Shown one piece after another: positions 1-4,851 of a stretch of DNA of 8,308 nucleotides (its first letter is position 1; each line of letters begins with the position of its first letter). Below the pieces are notes generated by a model that had not been told where the DNA came from, did no database searches, and saw nothing but the letters and a program-made list of their open reading frames with translations. Source of the stretch: DASVXQ01 sp046727955 (GTDB taxonomy: Bacteria; Actinomycetota; CALGFH01); the NCBI GenBank assembly GCA_046727955.1, contig JBKPDO010000197.1, forward strand, positions 1 to 8,308. Reading direction: 5' to 3'. The translations under genes were made by a program, and so were the position numbers.

Positions 1-83
1 AGAAGTGGGCACGCGCGGCGCTGGAGGCACGCTACGGCGCGGGCGCGGTGCAGGCCACAGCGGCGCTCACCCCCGTCGCCTGA
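1..83 (+). CDS. C-terminal end of an unidentified protein (partial)
   Basis: The frame beginning at base 3 is open from the window edge to a TGA at 81-83 and gives 26 residues. They start KWARAALEARYGAGAV and end ALTPVA. Alanine-rich composition and strong G/C third positions fit real coding sequence in a high-GC genome. The ARYGAGAVQ stretch is loosely like the last residues of Y-family DNA polymerases (RFG..AV), but this is too short to identify the protein. The gene starts outside the window. Confidence 0.5.
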   Translation, partial: KWARAALEARYGAGAVQATAALTPVA

Positions 84-143
84 CCTCATCAGGGGTGGTC
101 GGGTCCTGCCATGGCCCATCCCCGGTTGACACGTAACAGGCTG

Positions 144-170
144 TTGCACAAACGGCTCGTAGCCTAGGAT
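144..170 (+). promoter_or_regulatory. Possible leaderless promoter for the small basic ORF
   Basis: TAGGAT at 165-170 fits the TANNNT form of an actinobacterial -10 box and ends exactly six bases before the ATG at 177. That is the geometry expected if transcription starts at the start codon. A -35-like TTGCAC sits at 144-149 with a short 15-base spacer. No Shine-Dalgarno sequence precedes the ATG. A perfect TTGACA at 126-131 has no -10 at the right distance. Confidence 0.35.
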
Positions 171-176
171 AAGACG

Positions 177-329
177 ATGAAGCAGTCGGATCAGACACCG
201 CCAGCGCGCCGAGCGTCCCGGCTTCGTTCGCTGTTTCGGCGGCTGTTACGCAAGCGCCGCGAGCCTTGGTGGCGCGACCCCAACCTACCGCCAGACCGGC
301 CGACGTTTCAGCGTCACGAGAACGACTAG
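177..329 (+). CDS. Small arginine-rich protein, 50 aa, unknown function
   Basis: The ATG at 177 opens a 50-codon frame ending at TAG 327-329. The product is very basic: residues 11-28 hold nine Arg and one Lys (RRASRLRSLFRRLLRKRR), followed by a proline- and tryptophan-containing tail (EPWWRDPNLPPDRP). The arginine-rich part could form an amphipathic basic helix able to bind nucleic acid or membranes, but I recognise no family. The start was chosen because TAGGAT lies six bases upstream (leaderless layout) and no ribosome binding site is visible. A hairpin at 382-409 lies about 50 bases downstream and could end the transcript. It could be a chance open frame: there is no homology evidence, only composition and promoter geometry. 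Confidence 0.35.
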   Translation: MKQSDQTPPARRASRLRSLFRRLLRKRREPWWRDPNLPPDRPTFQRHEND

Positions 330-381
330 TGGCGTCAGGCAGAACGGACCTCGCCTCCACTGGTCGCCATGGTTGCGTTGC

Positions 382-409
382 GCGACCGAGGCGCCGTGCC
401 TCGGGTCGC
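382..409 (+). terminator. GC-rich hairpin, possible terminator
   Basis: GCGACCGAGGC (382-392) pairs with GCCTCGGGTCGC (398-409) across a five-base loop, giving an 11-bp stem with one bulged G. It is followed by only a weak pyrimidine run (cttccc), so classical Rho-independent termination is uncertain. Its place after the 50-codon ORF and before the SUKH gene fits a transcript end. Confidence 0.35.
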
Positions 410-421
410 CTTCCCGCATGC

Positions 422-441
422 CGTTGACGCTGGTGTCAACG
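422..441. promoter_or_regulatory. Short palindrome, possible operator upstream of the SUKH gene
   Basis: CGTTGAC (422-428) and GTCAACG (435-441) form a perfect 7-bp inverted repeat with a six-base centre, 65 bases before the SUKH start codon. This has the size and symmetry of a dimeric repressor site, and the left half includes a TTGAC that could be part of a -35 box. No matching regulator is visible in the window, so the role is a guess. Confidence 0.25.
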
Positions 442-505
442 CGCGGTGACTCGTACGAGGCTGTTGGGTTTGCTCCTGCCAGCGACGCTGTGATCGGGGA
501 GTGCG

Positions 506-927
506 ATGCGGCTGGACGAGGTTCACCTGGTCACCAAGCAGCTGCTCCGCAGCACCAACGCGGAAGTCTCCAAGATCGAGGCACTGCTTGAGACGCGGTT
601 TCCGCCGGGGTTCCGCAAGTGGATGACTACCCTTGGCGCCGGCGTCCTGTGCGATTGGGTGCGCGTCTACCGGCTTCCCGACCTGCTACTGCTGATCGTT
701 GAGGCGCGGGCGCGCTGGCGTGAGTATGACTTCTGGCCACAGGGTCACGACGTGCTGGCTCGGGAGGCGGTGTGGGGGTCGATTGTGGTCGCCGACACCC
801 TGGACGGCGACGAGGCGGTCTTCCATCCCTCCAATCGATGTGGCTGCTGCGCCGCGATGACGGCCACGGGCTGCGTGAGGTCCTGGTCGATGGCAAGCCC
901 CTGGTCGACCTGGTCACCTCGAGCGCG
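506..927 (+). pseudogene. SUKH (SMI1/KNR4-like) protein, frameshifted
   Basis: An ATG at 506 with GGGGAG at 496-501 opens about 110 good codons. The product has the SUKH pattern: an N-terminal helix with an acidic start (EALLETRFPPGFRKWMTTLGAG), then a strand region (VRVYRLPDLLLLIVEARARW) and a late conserved stretch (VADTLDGDEAVFHPSN). At about 835-842 the sense changes frame: the expected continuation WLLRRDDGHGLREVLVDGKPL is read one frame over from about 838. A single-base indel therefore disrupts the gene, unless it is a sequence error. SUKH proteins commonly act as immunity proteins of contact-dependent or polymorphic toxins. No toxin gene is visible here. The second frame runs on without a stop into a ParA fragment, so the exact end of the SUKH part is uncertain. 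Confidence 0.6.
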
Positions 928-1137
928 GTCGCCGGCCTGGACGTGATCCCCTGCAGCCGGCAGCTCGTGCGTGCCGTCCGCGAGCTGCAGGCCGACGTCG
1001 GCGGCGAGATGGCGCTCCGAGAAGCAGTGGACGGGCTGCCCGCCGACCGGTGGCACGTGCTGCTGATCGACTGCCCGCCCGACCTCGGCCTGCTGTCCGC
1101 ATCGGCGCTGGTCGCTGCGGACAGCGTGCTCATCCCT
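928..1137 (+). pseudogene. ParA/Soj-type partition ATPase, internal fragment
   Basis: The frame that carries the SUKH tail continues directly into about 70 residues typical of ParA: GLDVIPCSRQLVRAVREL, then a short helix region, then WHVLLIDCPPDLGLLSASAL, then VAADSVLIP. LLIDCPPDLG is the Walker B-like motif (switch II) of chromosome and plasmid partition ATPases, and AADSVLIP is the next conserved strand. The N-terminal Walker A loop (KGGVGKT) is absent and everything after IP is missing, so this is roughly a quarter of a normal protein of about 250 residues and cannot be an active ATPase. There is no stop between the SUKH and ParA parts, so the fusion was made in frame. It points to a former plasmid or integrative element. 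Confidence 0.75.
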
Positions 1138-1138
1138 G

Positions 1139-1297
1139 GCCCAGGGCCCAGATCCGCTGCACCTGGCCGCCGTGTTCGGCCTCGACCCCAAGACCGCCAT
1201 CCGCTATGCCCAGGCCGCCCGCCAGCTCCTTCAGACGCCAGCCGAGGAGCACGACCCCGCAGGTTCCCACGAACCCAAGGGTCGGCACGCCCCATAG
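1139..1297 (+). pseudogene. Tyrosine recombinase (integrase), C-terminal fragment
   Basis: From about 1139 the sense moves to another frame (that of base 1151) and ends at TAG 1295-1297. The readable tail contains DPLHLAAVFGLDPKTAIRYA followed by QAARQLLQTPAEEHDP and EPKG. It closely resembles the last 50 residues of actinobacterial XerC/XerD-like site-specific integrases (HLA.vFG...TA.RYA..AR.LL). It lies after the catalytic tyrosine region of such proteins, so no catalytic residue remains. The join to the ParA piece lies in a GGCCCAGGGCCCA stretch at 1139-1151, a short direct repeat that may have promoted recombination. There is no start codon of its own. The last codons overlap structured repeat copy A. 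Confidence 0.65.
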
Positions 1298-1367
1298 AGC
1301 ATGAAGACCCACCGGTTCATGCTGAAGGCTCTTCAGTTCGCACGAACTCTGGGAAATCCAGGGGTCC
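1271..1367 (+). repeat. Structured dispersed repeat, copy A
   Basis: This 97-base block aligns without gaps to 6148-6244 (copy B, offset 4877, same orientation). Two inverted-repeat modules are kept. First, GAACCCAAGGGTC (1271-1283) and GACCCACCGGTTC (1306-1318), separated by 22 bases. Twelve bases later comes CTTCAGTTCGC..GAACTC (1331-1349), whose AGTTCG/CGAACT arms close on a two-base loop, followed by a G-rich end. Inside the first loop a local hairpin AGCATGAA/TTCATGCT (1298-1305 with 1316-1323) can compete. The stems are conserved while the loop is not, and one base pair changes on both sides between copies (GGGTC/GACCC here, GGATC/GATCC in copy B). Confidence 0.65.
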
Positions 1368-1413
1368 TCTGAAAGCTCCGTGAAATATCAACTCGCTGTA
1401 CAGGCGGTGGTGG

Positions 1414-1743
1414 TCAGTCCCGGCCGCCAAAGCATCCAAGCTCAAACAGTTGCTCGTGCGCTACCTCGACGTGTCGCAGCCCCTTCGACTCGGCGATATG
1501 CCGAAACCACCGCGTAGCCTCGGGCACCTGATCGATGCGCCGCGCGGCCTCCTCGGCCTCTTGGCGGCTGCGCCAAAGGACCACGTCCAGCCAGCTACCG
1601 TCATCTTGCCTGGTAAGCCAGGCGGCAAGCACCGCCGGGAAGGCCTGCCGCAGCGCAGCAAGCATCTCAGGACGCTCGGCCAACAGCGCGGGCTCGGCGC
1701 CCTCCCGGACGGTGAACGCAGCAAGTTCAAGCGTGAGCGTCAT
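1414..1743 (-). CDS. Antibiotic biosynthesis monooxygenase-like (ABM) protein, 109 aa
   Basis: A 109-residue protein with the features of the dimeric alpha/beta-barrel ABM group: an opening strand LELAAFTVREGAE, a helix rich in alanine and leucine, then GSWLDVVLWRSRQEAEEAARR, which is the central strand plus helix, and a terminal WFRHIAESKGLRHVEVAHE. Proteins of this fold include small cofactor-less monooxygenases and heme-degrading enzymes, but many are uncharacterised and no substrate can be given. The ATG at 1743 is preceded by AGAGGA (1749-1754 on the + strand complement), five bases away, a good ribosome binding site. It is the last gene of the leftward series SDR, DUF899, SDR, ABM. The 169-base gap before it holds a strong hairpin (1860-1890), so it may be partly uncoupled from the genes upstream. 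Confidence 0.75.
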   Translation of the reverse strand: MTLTLELAAFTVREGAEPALLAERPEMLAALRQAFPAVLAAWLTRQDDGSWLDVVLWRSRQEAEEAARRIDQVPEATRWFRHIAESKGLRHVEVAHEQLFELGCFGGRD

Positions 1744-1800
1744 CCAGATCCTCTTCTGCTGGGCATGCCCTGTGGCGGCACCTTGGTGCTGGTCAAGGCG

Positions 1801-1878
1801 TTACGCCGCCTGGTCGAGCCGCTGCTGGCGGGCCTTCGCCGCCTCGACGTACGGAGCATCGGGGCAGGACCGCGTCAT
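1801..1878 (-). CDS. Possible 25-residue ORF between the SDR and ABM genes
   Basis: On the minus strand an ATG at 1878 opens 25 codons ending at TAA 1803-1801. The peptide begins MTRSCPDAPYVEAAKARQQR and is soluble-looking and helical. Its ATG lies in the loop of the 1860-1890 hairpin, and no clear ribosome binding site is free of the stem. It may be chance. I list it because it falls in the operon gap and ends 57 bases before the ABM start. Confidence 0.15.
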   Translation of the reverse strand: MTRSCPDAPYVEAAKARQQRLDQAA

Positions 1879-1890
1879 GGTCCTGCCCCG
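1860..1890 (-). terminator. Strong hairpin after the SDR gene (attenuator or terminator)
   Basis: GGGGCAGGACC (1861-1871) and GGTCCTGCCCC (1879-1889) are perfectly complementary around a seven-base loop, with one more C-G pair at 1860/1890. It begins 22 bases after the SDR stop codon at 1913 on the minus strand. There is no U-run, so it is more likely a pause, a processing site or an mRNA-stabilising stem than a classical Rho-independent terminator. It would separate expression of ABM from the upstream genes. Confidence 0.5.
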
Positions 1891-1912
1891 GGTGCTTGTG
1901 AGGTGGGCTGGG

Positions 1913-2680
1913 TCATGGGAGCTGTTGCAGCCCAGTGCCGCTCAGCCGGTAGGCGGGGGCTAAGGTCGCGGCGTCTGCCTGGACCAGCTCGACCACAGCA
2001 GCACCGGCGGTCTCCGGGGTGACCAGCGGCTGCTGCTGCTTGAGGAACTCCTCCAAAGGCAGGCCCGCGCGGGCCGCGTAGGCGGCGACCGCCGGCTGGC
2101 CGACGCCGGTGGACGGCGCGAAGTAGGGCATCACCGCGGTGAAGATGAGGTCCAGCCCGGCGCGGTCTGCCTCCTCCTGGGCATACAGCGTGAGGAAACG
2201 CTGGGTGGCCTTGGCGCCGGCGTAGCCGCCGCTGAGCGGTGACCCGTTGGGGTTGAGCGCGGCGCCGCTGCTGAACACCACCACCCTGCTGCCGGGGCGC
2301 AGCGGCGTGAGCAGCGCCTCGCGCAGCCAGTGGAAGGTGATCCGGACGTCGGTGTGCCAGTTGACCGAGAACGTCTCCCAGGTTTGGTGCTGCAGCGGGC
2401 GCATGTGCGGGCTTGCGCCGGCCACCAGGATGACGGCCTGCGGCGCATAGCGGTCCAGGAGGCTGGCTGCCACCGTCGGGTCGCCGGCGTCGGCGACCTC
2501 CGGCTGGATGGTGCCCGGTTGGATGGTGCCGGTGGGGTTGGCAGGCTCAGGGAACGCCGCCGCGGTGCGGGACACGGCCACCACCGGGGCGCCGGCCTCG
2601 GCGAAGGCGGTGGCGATCCCGCGGCCCAGGCCGCGGCTGGCACCAACCACGATCGTGGTCCTGCCCGACAAGTCACTCAT
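1913..2680 (-). CDS. Short-chain dehydrogenase/reductase (SDR), 255 aa
   Basis: A classical-size SDR, predicted cytosolic, that would oxidise or reduce an alcohol/carbonyl pair with NAD(P)H. The Rossmann glycine motif GASRGLG is at residues 13-19. The acidic or basic cofactor-selecting region follows beta-2 (VAVSRTA, so NADP is plausible). The usual NNAG is altered to VAGA (residues 87-90). The catalytic tetrad is visible as N107, S137/S138, Y153 and K157 (YAGAK). The start at 2680 was chosen over 2683 and 2782 because AGAGGA lies five bases before it and because MSDLSGRTTIVVGA is a normal SDR N-terminus; the longer frame adds an unrelated tail. Residues around 50-62 include a duplicated GTIQP unit caused by a 15-bp tandem repeat in the DNA. 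It follows DUF899 by 56 bases and is probably co-transcribed. Substrate unknown. Confidence 0.9.
   Translation of the reverse strand: MSDLSGRTTIVVGASRGLGRGIATAFAEAGAPVVAVSRTAAAFPEPANPTGTIQPGTIQPEVADAGDPTVAASLLDRYAPQAVILVAGASPHMRPLQHQTWETFSVNWHTDVRITFHWLREALLTPLRPGSRVVVFSSGAALNPNGSPLSGGYAGAKATQRFLTLYAQEEADRAGLDLIFTAVMPYFAPSTGVGQPAVAAYAARAGLPLEEFLKQQQPLVTPETAGAAVVELVQADAATLAPAYRLSGTGLQQLP
2505..2534. repeat. Imperfect 15-bp tandem duplication inside the SDR gene
   Basis: TGGATGGTGCCCGGT (2505-2519) is followed directly by TGGATGGTGCCGGTG (2520-2534). Because the unit is 15 bases, the frame is kept and five residues are doubled (GTIQP GTIQP). It lies in the variable loop after the second Rossmann strand, where extra residues are tolerated. 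Confidence 0.6.
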
Positions 2681-2736
2681 CATCGTCCTCTTCCGTTGCG
2701 CGGCCATGGTTTCGGTGGCGCAGCCTTCCGCAGGCG

Positions 2737-3468
2737 TCACGGGCTGTTGTACTCGTCGTGGCGGCGGATCCAGACCTGCCACGCGTCGCCCTCGTCGCGC
2801 CCCTTGGGCGCCCGGTCCAGGATCGGGTAGTAGCCCATCAGGAACTCGACCCCGCGCCAGGTGGTCGCATAGGTCTGGTAGACGGCGCCGTCCTGGAGCG
2901 TGAAGGTGCTCATCACCGGTGATTCCGAGAGGTAGCCGAGGACGTCGGTCCCGGTCGCGGCCGCGTTCTGACCCACGATCGGCGGCAGCCCGCCCTCCAT
3001 CGGCGGGGTGATCCTGCTGGTGGAGGAGGCGCCGAAGTCGAAGTTGAAGTCGGTGTTCGCCGACGAGACCCAGGGAAGGCGCCAGCCCATCCGCCGCTTG
3101 TACGCCTGCAGCTTGGCCAGCGGCGCCCGCGACACCAGCAGCATGGTCACGTCGCGGGCCTGCAGGTGCGGCAGCAGGCCGTCCAGGCTATCGGCGATCG
3201 AGGAGTTGACCGGGTCCCCCGCCTGGTAGCTGGGTCCGAACATGAAGTGGTAGACCAGCAGCTGGGAGCGGCCGTCGAAGAGCTCGGCCAGGGTCCGCGT
3301 TCCGTCGTCGGTGTCGAACCGGTACTGCTTCTCGATGGCGACCCAGGGCAGCTCGCGGCGCTGGCGCGCCAGCTCGTCGCCCATCCGGGTGTGCTGCTTC
3401 TCGCGCTGAAGCAACTCCTCACGAGCGGCCTGCCACTCCTCACGGCCGACAATCTTGTGATCCGTCAT
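2737..3468 (-). CDS. DUF899 family thioredoxin-fold protein without cysteines, 243 aa
   Basis: The whole length matches the DUF899 pattern: an N-terminal helix EEWQAAREELLQREKQHTR, then RRELPWVAIEKQYRFD, LLVYHFMFGP (69-79), ARDVTMLLVSRAPLAKLQAY (104-123), the hallmark MGWRLPWVSSANTDFNFDFG (127-146), and the C-terminal WRGVEFLMGYYPILDRAPKGRDE. In family members I know, MFGP is followed by a stretch with a C-x-x-C-like pair (GCPSC). Here the same place reads AGDPVNSS (residues 83-90), and the whole protein contains no cysteine, so thiol redox chemistry is ruled out for this copy. AAGGAGA lies nine bases before the ATG at 3468. It sits between two SDR genes in the leftward operon. The true role is unknown; oxidative or carbonyl stress is suggested by context only. 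Confidence 0.88.
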   Translation of the reverse strand: MTDHKIVGREEWQAAREELLQREKQHTRMGDELARQRRELPWVAIEKQYRFDTDDGTRTLAELFDGRSQLLVYHFMFGPSYQAGDPVNSSIADSLDGLLPHLQARDVTMLLVSRAPLAKLQAYKRRMGWRLPWVSSANTDFNFDFGASSTSRITPPMEGGLPPIVGQNAAATGTDVLGYLSESPVMSTFTLQDGAVYQTYATTWRGVEFLMGYYPILDRAPKGRDEGDAWQVWIRRHDEYNSP

Positions 3469-3576
3469 GGCGTCTTGTCTCCTTGTCCGCGTGTGTTCCA
3501 GGCGCCAGTGGTGGCCCGGTGATTGCCTGAGCCGGCACGTCTGGCTGCTGCAGGGAATCAGCGTCCGTCCCTTTGC

Positions 3577-4299
3577 TTAGGGCGCGGCGGCCGCTGCTAC
3601 AAACGCCGCGTTCTGGCGCTCGAGCGCCTTGGCCGCACCGCTGCGCCAGCTGTCGGCCATGGTCTGTGACGTGGGATCGGGGAAGATGTCCTCCTCCCCG
3701 TTCTCCAGTCCGTCGAAGATGGCTCGCGCGACCGACTCTGGGGAGGCCTTGGGGATGTCGAGGTCTCGGACCATATCGGTGTCGGTGGGGCCGGTGAGGA
3801 CGGCATGGACCCGCACGCCCCGCCCCGCCAGCAGGGCACGCAGCGATTGGGTCAGGGAGAAGGCGGCCGCCTTGGAGATCGAGTAGGCCGGCGTGAGCGG
3901 CAGGGGGGCGAGGGCCATCAGCGACACGTTGTTGACGATGGCCCCCCGAGAACGGGCCAGCAACGGCAGGAAGGCCCGGGTCACGCCGTAGGTGCCAAAG
4001 AGGTTGACGGCCAGGTGCCGTTCCAGCGCGGCACGATCGCTCAGGTCATCGTAAAGGAACACGCCGGCGTTGTTGATGAGGAGATCGAGCGCTTCGACCT
4101 GCTCGGCGGCTGCCTGGATCTGCGCCGGGTTGGTTACGTCCAGCCTCAGCGGCGTGACGCGCCCATCGGGGTGGGCCAGGGGCTGGCGTGTGCCGGCATA
4201 CACCCGCTTGGCGCCTCTCCTCAAGGCTTCCTCGACCAGCGCCTGCCCGATGCCGCGATTGGCCCCGGTTACCAGAACTGCTCTGTCTGCGATTGTCAT
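3577..4299 (-). CDS. Short-chain dehydrogenase/reductase (SDR), 240 aa, first gene of the leftward operon
   Basis: A complete classical SDR. Cofactor motif TGANRGIG at residues 11-18, NNAG at 76-79, and catalytic N99, S126, Y139 and K143 (YSISK). The LTGPTDTDM segment (168-176) corresponds to the substrate and nicotinamide loop. The annotated start at 4299 is set by the strong GGGAGG (complement of 4305-4310), five bases upstream, and by the normal SDR beginning MTIADRAVLVTGANRG. The longer open frame reaching 4734 crosses the divergent promoter region and is not coding there. A promoter-like pair, GCGATG and GGATCA with a 17-base gap, lies 50 bases upstream. The 108-base gap to DUF899 has its own ribosome binding site, so co-transcription is likely but not certain. 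The tail is alanine-rich (AAFVAAAAAP). Substrate unknown; an aldehyde or ketone is expected. Confidence 0.92.
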   Translation of the reverse strand: MTIADRAVLVTGANRGIGQALVEEALRRGAKRVYAGTRQPLAHPDGRVTPLRLDVTNPAQIQAAAEQVEALDLLINNAGVFLYDDLSDRAALERHLAVNLFGTYGVTRAFLPLLARSRGAIVNNVSLMALAPLPLTPAYSISKAAAFSLTQSLRALLAGRGVRVHAVLTGPTDTDMVRDLDIPKASPESVARAIFDGLENGEEDIFPDPTSQTMADSWRSGAAKALERQNAAFVAAAAAP

Positions 4300-4347
4300 T
4301 TCCGCCTCCCGTGTGCCCGGCGAGCCCATTCGCCGCTTCTGGAGGTG

Positions 4348-4382
4348 GTGATCCGGCGAACGACCGCAATCCATCGCCCGCC
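4348..4382 (-). promoter_or_regulatory. Promoter-like arm facing the leftward SDR operon
   Basis: Read on the minus strand, this arm contains GCGATG (complement of 4372-4377), a 17-base spacer and GGATCA (complement of 4349-4354). GCGATGGATTGCGG is identical to the arm facing the VOC gene, whereas the second half of the spacer differs. That is what shared sigma-factor recognition would leave. It resembles the mycobacterial SigG promoter consensus as I remember it (GCGAAT, 15-18 bases, CGANCA). Transcription would start near 4342, giving a leader of about 43 bases before the SDR ATG. Confidence 0.6.
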
Positions 4383-4405
4383 ACGAAAGCTGCACCCGGC
4401 GCAGG

Positions 4406-4429
4406 CTCCACCCCTGCCCAGGCTTGGAG
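4406..4429. promoter_or_regulatory. Concentric dyad between the divergent promoters, possible operator
   Basis: CTCCA (4406-4410) with TGGAG (4425-4429) and CCTG (4413-4416) with CAGG (4419-4422) share one centre at 4417.5, giving a 24-bp interrupted palindrome. It lies midway between the two promoter-like arms. It could bind a dimeric regulator acting on both directions, or be incidental in GC-rich DNA. Confidence 0.3.
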
Positions 4430-4441
4430 AGGGGCCATGTG

Positions 4442-4475
4442 GGCGGCGATGGATTGCGGCCGGAGCGCGGATCAC
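4442..4475 (+). promoter_or_regulatory. Promoter-like arm facing the VOC-sigma operon
   Basis: GCGATG (4446-4451), a 17-base spacer and GGATCA (4469-4474) repeat the arm found at 4348-4382 in inverted orientation. GGATCA ends only two bases before the first possible VOC ATG (4477). If it is the -10 box, transcription would start at about 4481-4483, making the ATG at 4483 a leaderless start. The arm would let the sigma factor activate its own operon. Confidence 0.6.
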
Positions 4476-4476
4476 A

Positions 4477-4851
4477 ATGCAGATGACCATGCAGCTGTAC
4501 AGTCCCAGGCCCGTCGTTCACCTGGAGCTCCACACCGGTGATCAGGCACGGGCGAGCGCGTTCTACGCCAACCTCCTTGGCTGGCGCCGGCAGCTGATCC
4601 AGGCCGGGCGCGGCGCCTACCTCGCCCTCGACCTGGGAGGGGGTTTCGGCAGCGGCATCGTCGAATGCGGCACCGCGCGCCCGCTGTGGCTGCCCTACGT
4701 CGAGGTCGACCAGATCCAAGCGTCCACCGAACACGCGCGCCAGCTCGGCGCCTCGGTGCTGCTGGCGCCGCGCGAGGGGCCGGCCGGATGGCGCAGCGTC
4801 ATCTCGGCGCCACAGTGCGGCGAGCTCGCTCTCTGGCAGCCGAAACGATGA
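4477..4851 (+). CDS. VOC superfamily (glyoxalase/bleomycin-resistance fold) protein, 124 aa
   Basis: A single VOC domain built of two beta-alpha-beta-beta-beta halves. It opens PVVHLELHTGDQARASAFYA (residues 12 onward), then LLGWRRQL, and the second half starts LPYVEVDQIQASTEHARQLG and ends GELALWQPKR. H15, E76 and E116 are in positions where family members bind a metal, so a glyoxalase-like lyase or related activity is possible. Extradiol dioxygenase-like and purely binding relatives cannot be excluded. Three ATGs compete: 4477 has GGAG 11 bases upstream, while 4483 fits a leaderless transcript from the promoter-like arm just before it; 4489 is also possible. The choice changes only the first two to four residues. 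The stop TGA overlaps the sigma-factor ATG (ATGA, 4848-4851), so the two are translationally coupled. Confidence 0.85.
   Translation: MQMTMQLYSPRPVVHLELHTGDQARASAFYANLLGWRRQLIQAGRGAYLALDLGGGFGSGIVECGTARPLWLPYVEVDQIQASTEHARQLGASVLLAPREGPAGWRSVISAPQCGELALWQPKR

Noticed and set aside
126..131. TTGACA as the -35 box of the small ORF's promoter
   Set aside because: No TANNNT sequence lies 16-18 bases downstream; the nearest -10-like box is 33 bases away.
67..360. Minus-strand frame of 97 residues at the left end
   Set aside because: No family pattern, no ribosome binding site, and it overlaps both the end of the + strand partial gene and the 50-codon ORF.
627..1295. Long minus-strand frame of 222 residues opposite the SUKH/ParA/integrase region
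   Set aside because: Its translation is a low-complexity Arg/Pro/Ser/Gly mixture with no recognisable motif, whereas the + strand shows clear family patterns over the same bases.
1535..1963. Plus-strand frames opposite the ABM gene and the SDR end
   Set aside because: Serine/arginine-rich mirror translations of a GC-rich antisense strand; the minus strand has ABM and SDR motifs with good ribosome binding sites.
4300..4734. Upstream extension of the leftward SDR frame to 385 residues
   Set aside because: It would cross the divergent promoter region and the opposite-strand VOC gene, lacks SDR character, and the ATG at 4299 has a strong ribosome binding site directly before a normal SDR N-terminus.
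4665..4847. Upstream extension of the sigma-factor frame
   Set aside because: These bases encode the end of the VOC protein in another frame; the ATGA overlap at 4848-4851 is the natural start.
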